From: a virus | Length of the DNA: 21,990 nucleotides | Strand: one strand, 5' to 3' | Virus record (IMG/VR): IMGVR_UViG_3300044638_004703 | Span: 1 to 21,990 of that record | Part shown: positions 20,880-21,990 of the stretch, piece by piece | Layout: every line of letters begins with the position of its first letter | Numbering within the stretch: the first letter of the stretch is position 1 | Translations under genes and position numbers: made by a program | Notes under the pieces: model-generated | What the model saw: the letters and a program-made list of their open reading frames with translations, nothing else | Database searches by the model: none | What the model was told of the DNA's origin: nothing

Positions 20880-21146
20880 TTGAATATTCTAAAAACAATC
20901 CTCAAGAGAACTATTGCTCTTGTAATCCTCAAAGTCAGTGCTGTTCTTGCTGCTGGTTCTATCGGTGGCGTTGAACTCTGGCAGTCAGCCCTAATCGCCG
21001 CTTTCGTTGGAATTATGGAAGTTGCTGAGTCTCTAGCCCGTGCTTATGTTGTAGACGGTGTACTAGACGAAGACGAAATCAACATTGCGTTTGCATCATC
21101 TGCTGAGGCAGAAGTTGCTCGTGGTAAAAAGTCTGCCTCGGAGTAA
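20880..21146 (+). CDS. Small membrane protein, r1t-type holin candidate
   Basis: The start is TTG with GGGAGA about 5 bases upstream; no ATG or GTG fits. The 88-residue product has a basic amphipathic start (MNILKTILKRTI) and two hydrophobic segments (about 12-27 and 34-50) separated by a short GG-V-E-L-W turn. A charged tail follows, with an acidic DGVLDEDE stretch and a basic end. Size, N-terminal charge and the two-helix layout resemble r1t-type phage holins. An uncharacterised membrane protein is the alternative. No endolysin gene is visible. It ends the forward operon just before a strong terminator. Confidence 0.6.
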   Translation: MNILKTILKRTIALVILKVSAVLAAGSIGGVELWQSALIAAFVGIMEVAESLARAYVVDGVLDEDEINIAFASSAEAEVARGKKSASE

Positions 21147-21203
21147 AAGTCTGCTAGTATTTCCTTACAACTAGGAGTACGACCAAGTTGCCATAACTAA
21201 ATA

Positions 21204-21235
21204 GAAAACCCCCTAGTTAGCGCCAGGGGGTTTTC
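21204..21235. terminator. Strong bidirectional intrinsic terminator
   Basis: GAAAACCCCCT (21204-21214) and AGGGGGTTTTC (21225-21235) form a perfect 11-bp stem with a 10-base loop. It is followed on the plus strand by TTTT within the stem and a further ATTTTT, and on the minus strand by the complementary run of the A-rich arm. It lies between the convergent holin-like (+) and HTH (-) genes and would stop both transcripts. Confidence 0.88.
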
Positions 21236-21248
21236 ATTTTTAAGACTT

Positions 21249-21713
21249 CTAAGCCTTTTTGATTTTGGTCCGTGCCACTCCGTAGTAGAGAGGGTTGGAA
21301 GAACTCAAGCCAAGAGCCTTAGCAATCTTGGTCAGAGAGATTCCGTTGTCTTCGTACTCGTGGCGAAGAGCCTCGTGATAATCTTCAACGCTCTGCTCTT
21401 TAGCAATCTTGATTCTTGCTACTGCTTCGGCTAGTTGCTCTGGAGTAGCCTTGCTACGAACACGCTTAGTCGCTGGTGAAATCTCGGCGGTGGTAACGCG
21501 ACGACGAACGCCAGCGTATGTGACGCCAACTGCCTGAGCAATGGCAATGAGTGAGCCACCTTGGTTGTAGTACTCGACTAACAATCGGGTGTACTCGCGA
21601 CTAGCATCGTGCTGTGGCGACTTGGTGTTCCTAGACCCGTATGCCTGTCGTGCTAGTGGCAGTAGGTCAATCAGAAGTGGAGCGTAAACTTCTACTAACT
21701 GGTTGTTCTTCAT
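21249..21713 (-). CDS. Tandem helix-turn-helix DNA-binding protein
   Basis: The 154-residue protein contains two similar units of about 35 residues. The first (about 41-73) is YTRLLVEYYNQGGSLIAIAQ followed by AVGVTYAGVRRRV. The second (about 112-146) is YHEALRHEYEDNGISLTKIA followed by KALGLSSSNPLYYGV. Both share Y-x3-L-x3-Y-x2-G-x-S-L-x2-IA-x-A-x-G-[VL], a homeodomain/resolvase-like HTH, with a charged linker between (KRVRSKATPEQ). The second recognition helix is atypical. Such proteins are likely DNA-binding regulators or accessory factors of phages. The ATG has AAAGGAA upstream, and a promoter-like TTGCTA-N18-TATAAT precedes it. Confidence 0.75.
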   Translation of the reverse strand: MKNNQLVEVYAPLLIDLLPLARQAYGSRNTKSPQHDASREYTRLLVEYYNQGGSLIAIAQAVGVTYAGVRRRVTTAEISPATKRVRSKATPEQLAEAVARIKIAKEQSVEDYHEALRHEYEDNGISLTKIAKALGLSSSNPLYYGVARTKIKKA

Positions 21714-21862
21714 CTGTTGTTTCCTTTTGTATTTGTCATTTGGTTGAAACCTTTATACCTGATTATAGACATAAGTTTTATTAGATAGCAAATCAATACA
21801 ATAAGCCCACAGCGAACATATTGTGATACCATTTATAAGCAATCATCTAGAGTGAGGAAGAA
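21714..21862. promoter_or_regulatory. Divergent intergenic region with promoter for the HTH gene
   Basis: On the minus strand TATAAT (21767-21762) is preceded by TTGCTA (21791-21786) with an 18-base spacer, the best promoter match in the window, about 50 bases upstream of the HTH start. The forward gene at 21863 has GTGAGGAAG as ribosome binding site; its promoter is less clear, with TACCAT around 21828-21833 as a weak -10 candidate. Confidence 0.55.
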
Positions 21863-21990
21863 ATGGCAAAGGGTAGTGGTGGCGGAAAGCCAGCAGCAAA
21901 AGGCAACAATGACGACAGACTAAGTTCAAAGAAAAAGGCGTACAAAAAGCGCCCTAAGGTTTGGGACCCAGAAAAGCGTCGCCTAGTTAC
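21863..21990 (+). CDS. Basic protein, 3' end outside the window
   Basis: An ATG preceded by GAGGAAG opens a frame that stays open to the end of the window (42 codons seen). The visible part is MAKGSGGGKPAAKGNNDDRL followed by a lysine/arginine-rich stretch and VWDPEKRRLV. A flexible, strongly basic N-terminus could be a nucleic-acid-binding or virion-associated tail. The rest is needed to say more. Confidence 0.6.
   Translation, partial: MAKGSGGGKPAAKGNNDDRLSSKKKAYKKRPKVWDPEKRRLV

Overview
The window looks like part of the genome of a double-stranded DNA bacteriophage infecting an actinobacterium. Genes are tightly packed, with 1-11 nt start/stop overlaps, and there is no rRNA or tRNA. There is a phage replication enzyme, a block of tail-fibre genes and holin-type membrane proteins. 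The actinobacterial signal comes from two WhiB-type iron-sulfur regulators and two small cysteine proteins resembling the actinobacterial families DUF3039 and DUF7455. Base composition is moderate to low in GC by eye, unlike Streptomyces or Mycobacterium phages. A low-GC, perhaps aquatic, actinobacterial host is therefore plausible, but this is inference.

Layout. 4-2391 (+): small genes, a SAM methyltransferase, a pyrimidine-dimer-glycosylase-like protein and a WhiB protein with an extra zinc ribbon. 2395-4261 (-): a metallophosphoesterase, an HTH-like protein and a one-pass membrane protein. 4466-8059 (+): primase-polymerase/SF3 helicase and a glycosyltransferase. 7974-10125 (-): a serine recombinase (its 3' end overlaps the glycosyltransferase gene antisense), a small conserved-looking protein and an ABC-ATPase/GNAT fusion. 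10187-10351 (+): a tiny Cys-rich gene. 10341-16162 (-): a seven-gene tail-fibre module. 16281-16484 (-) and 16511-16738 (+): two divergent small cysteine proteins. 16796-20481 (+): the ribonucleotide-reduction and corrinoid cassette. 20501-21146 (+): a second WhiB and a holin-like protein, closed by a strong bidirectional terminator. 21249-21713 (-): a duplicated HTH protein. 21863-end (+): a partial basic protein.

The most interesting part is 16796-20299. A B12-dependent (class II, monomeric) ribonucleotide reductase is followed with no gap by a PduO-type cob(I)alamin adenosyltransferase, which makes the reductase's cofactor. That gene overlaps a gene for an exported four-cysteine protein whose C-terminal part resembles the transcobalamin-like DUF4430 fold. 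A GTGA overlap then leads to a 59-residue membrane protein, and next comes an NrdH redoxin, the likely electron donor. This reads as one co-transcribed unit for phage dNTP synthesis that may also secure its own vitamin B12. The enzyme assignments are strong; the corrinoid-capture role of the exported protein is a hypothesis.

Several gene starts were moved inward from the longest open frame because an internal start has a ribosome binding site or a start/stop overlap. Three small genes (10187-10351, 10341-10490, 19877-20056) and the partial gene at the right edge were found by direct translation.
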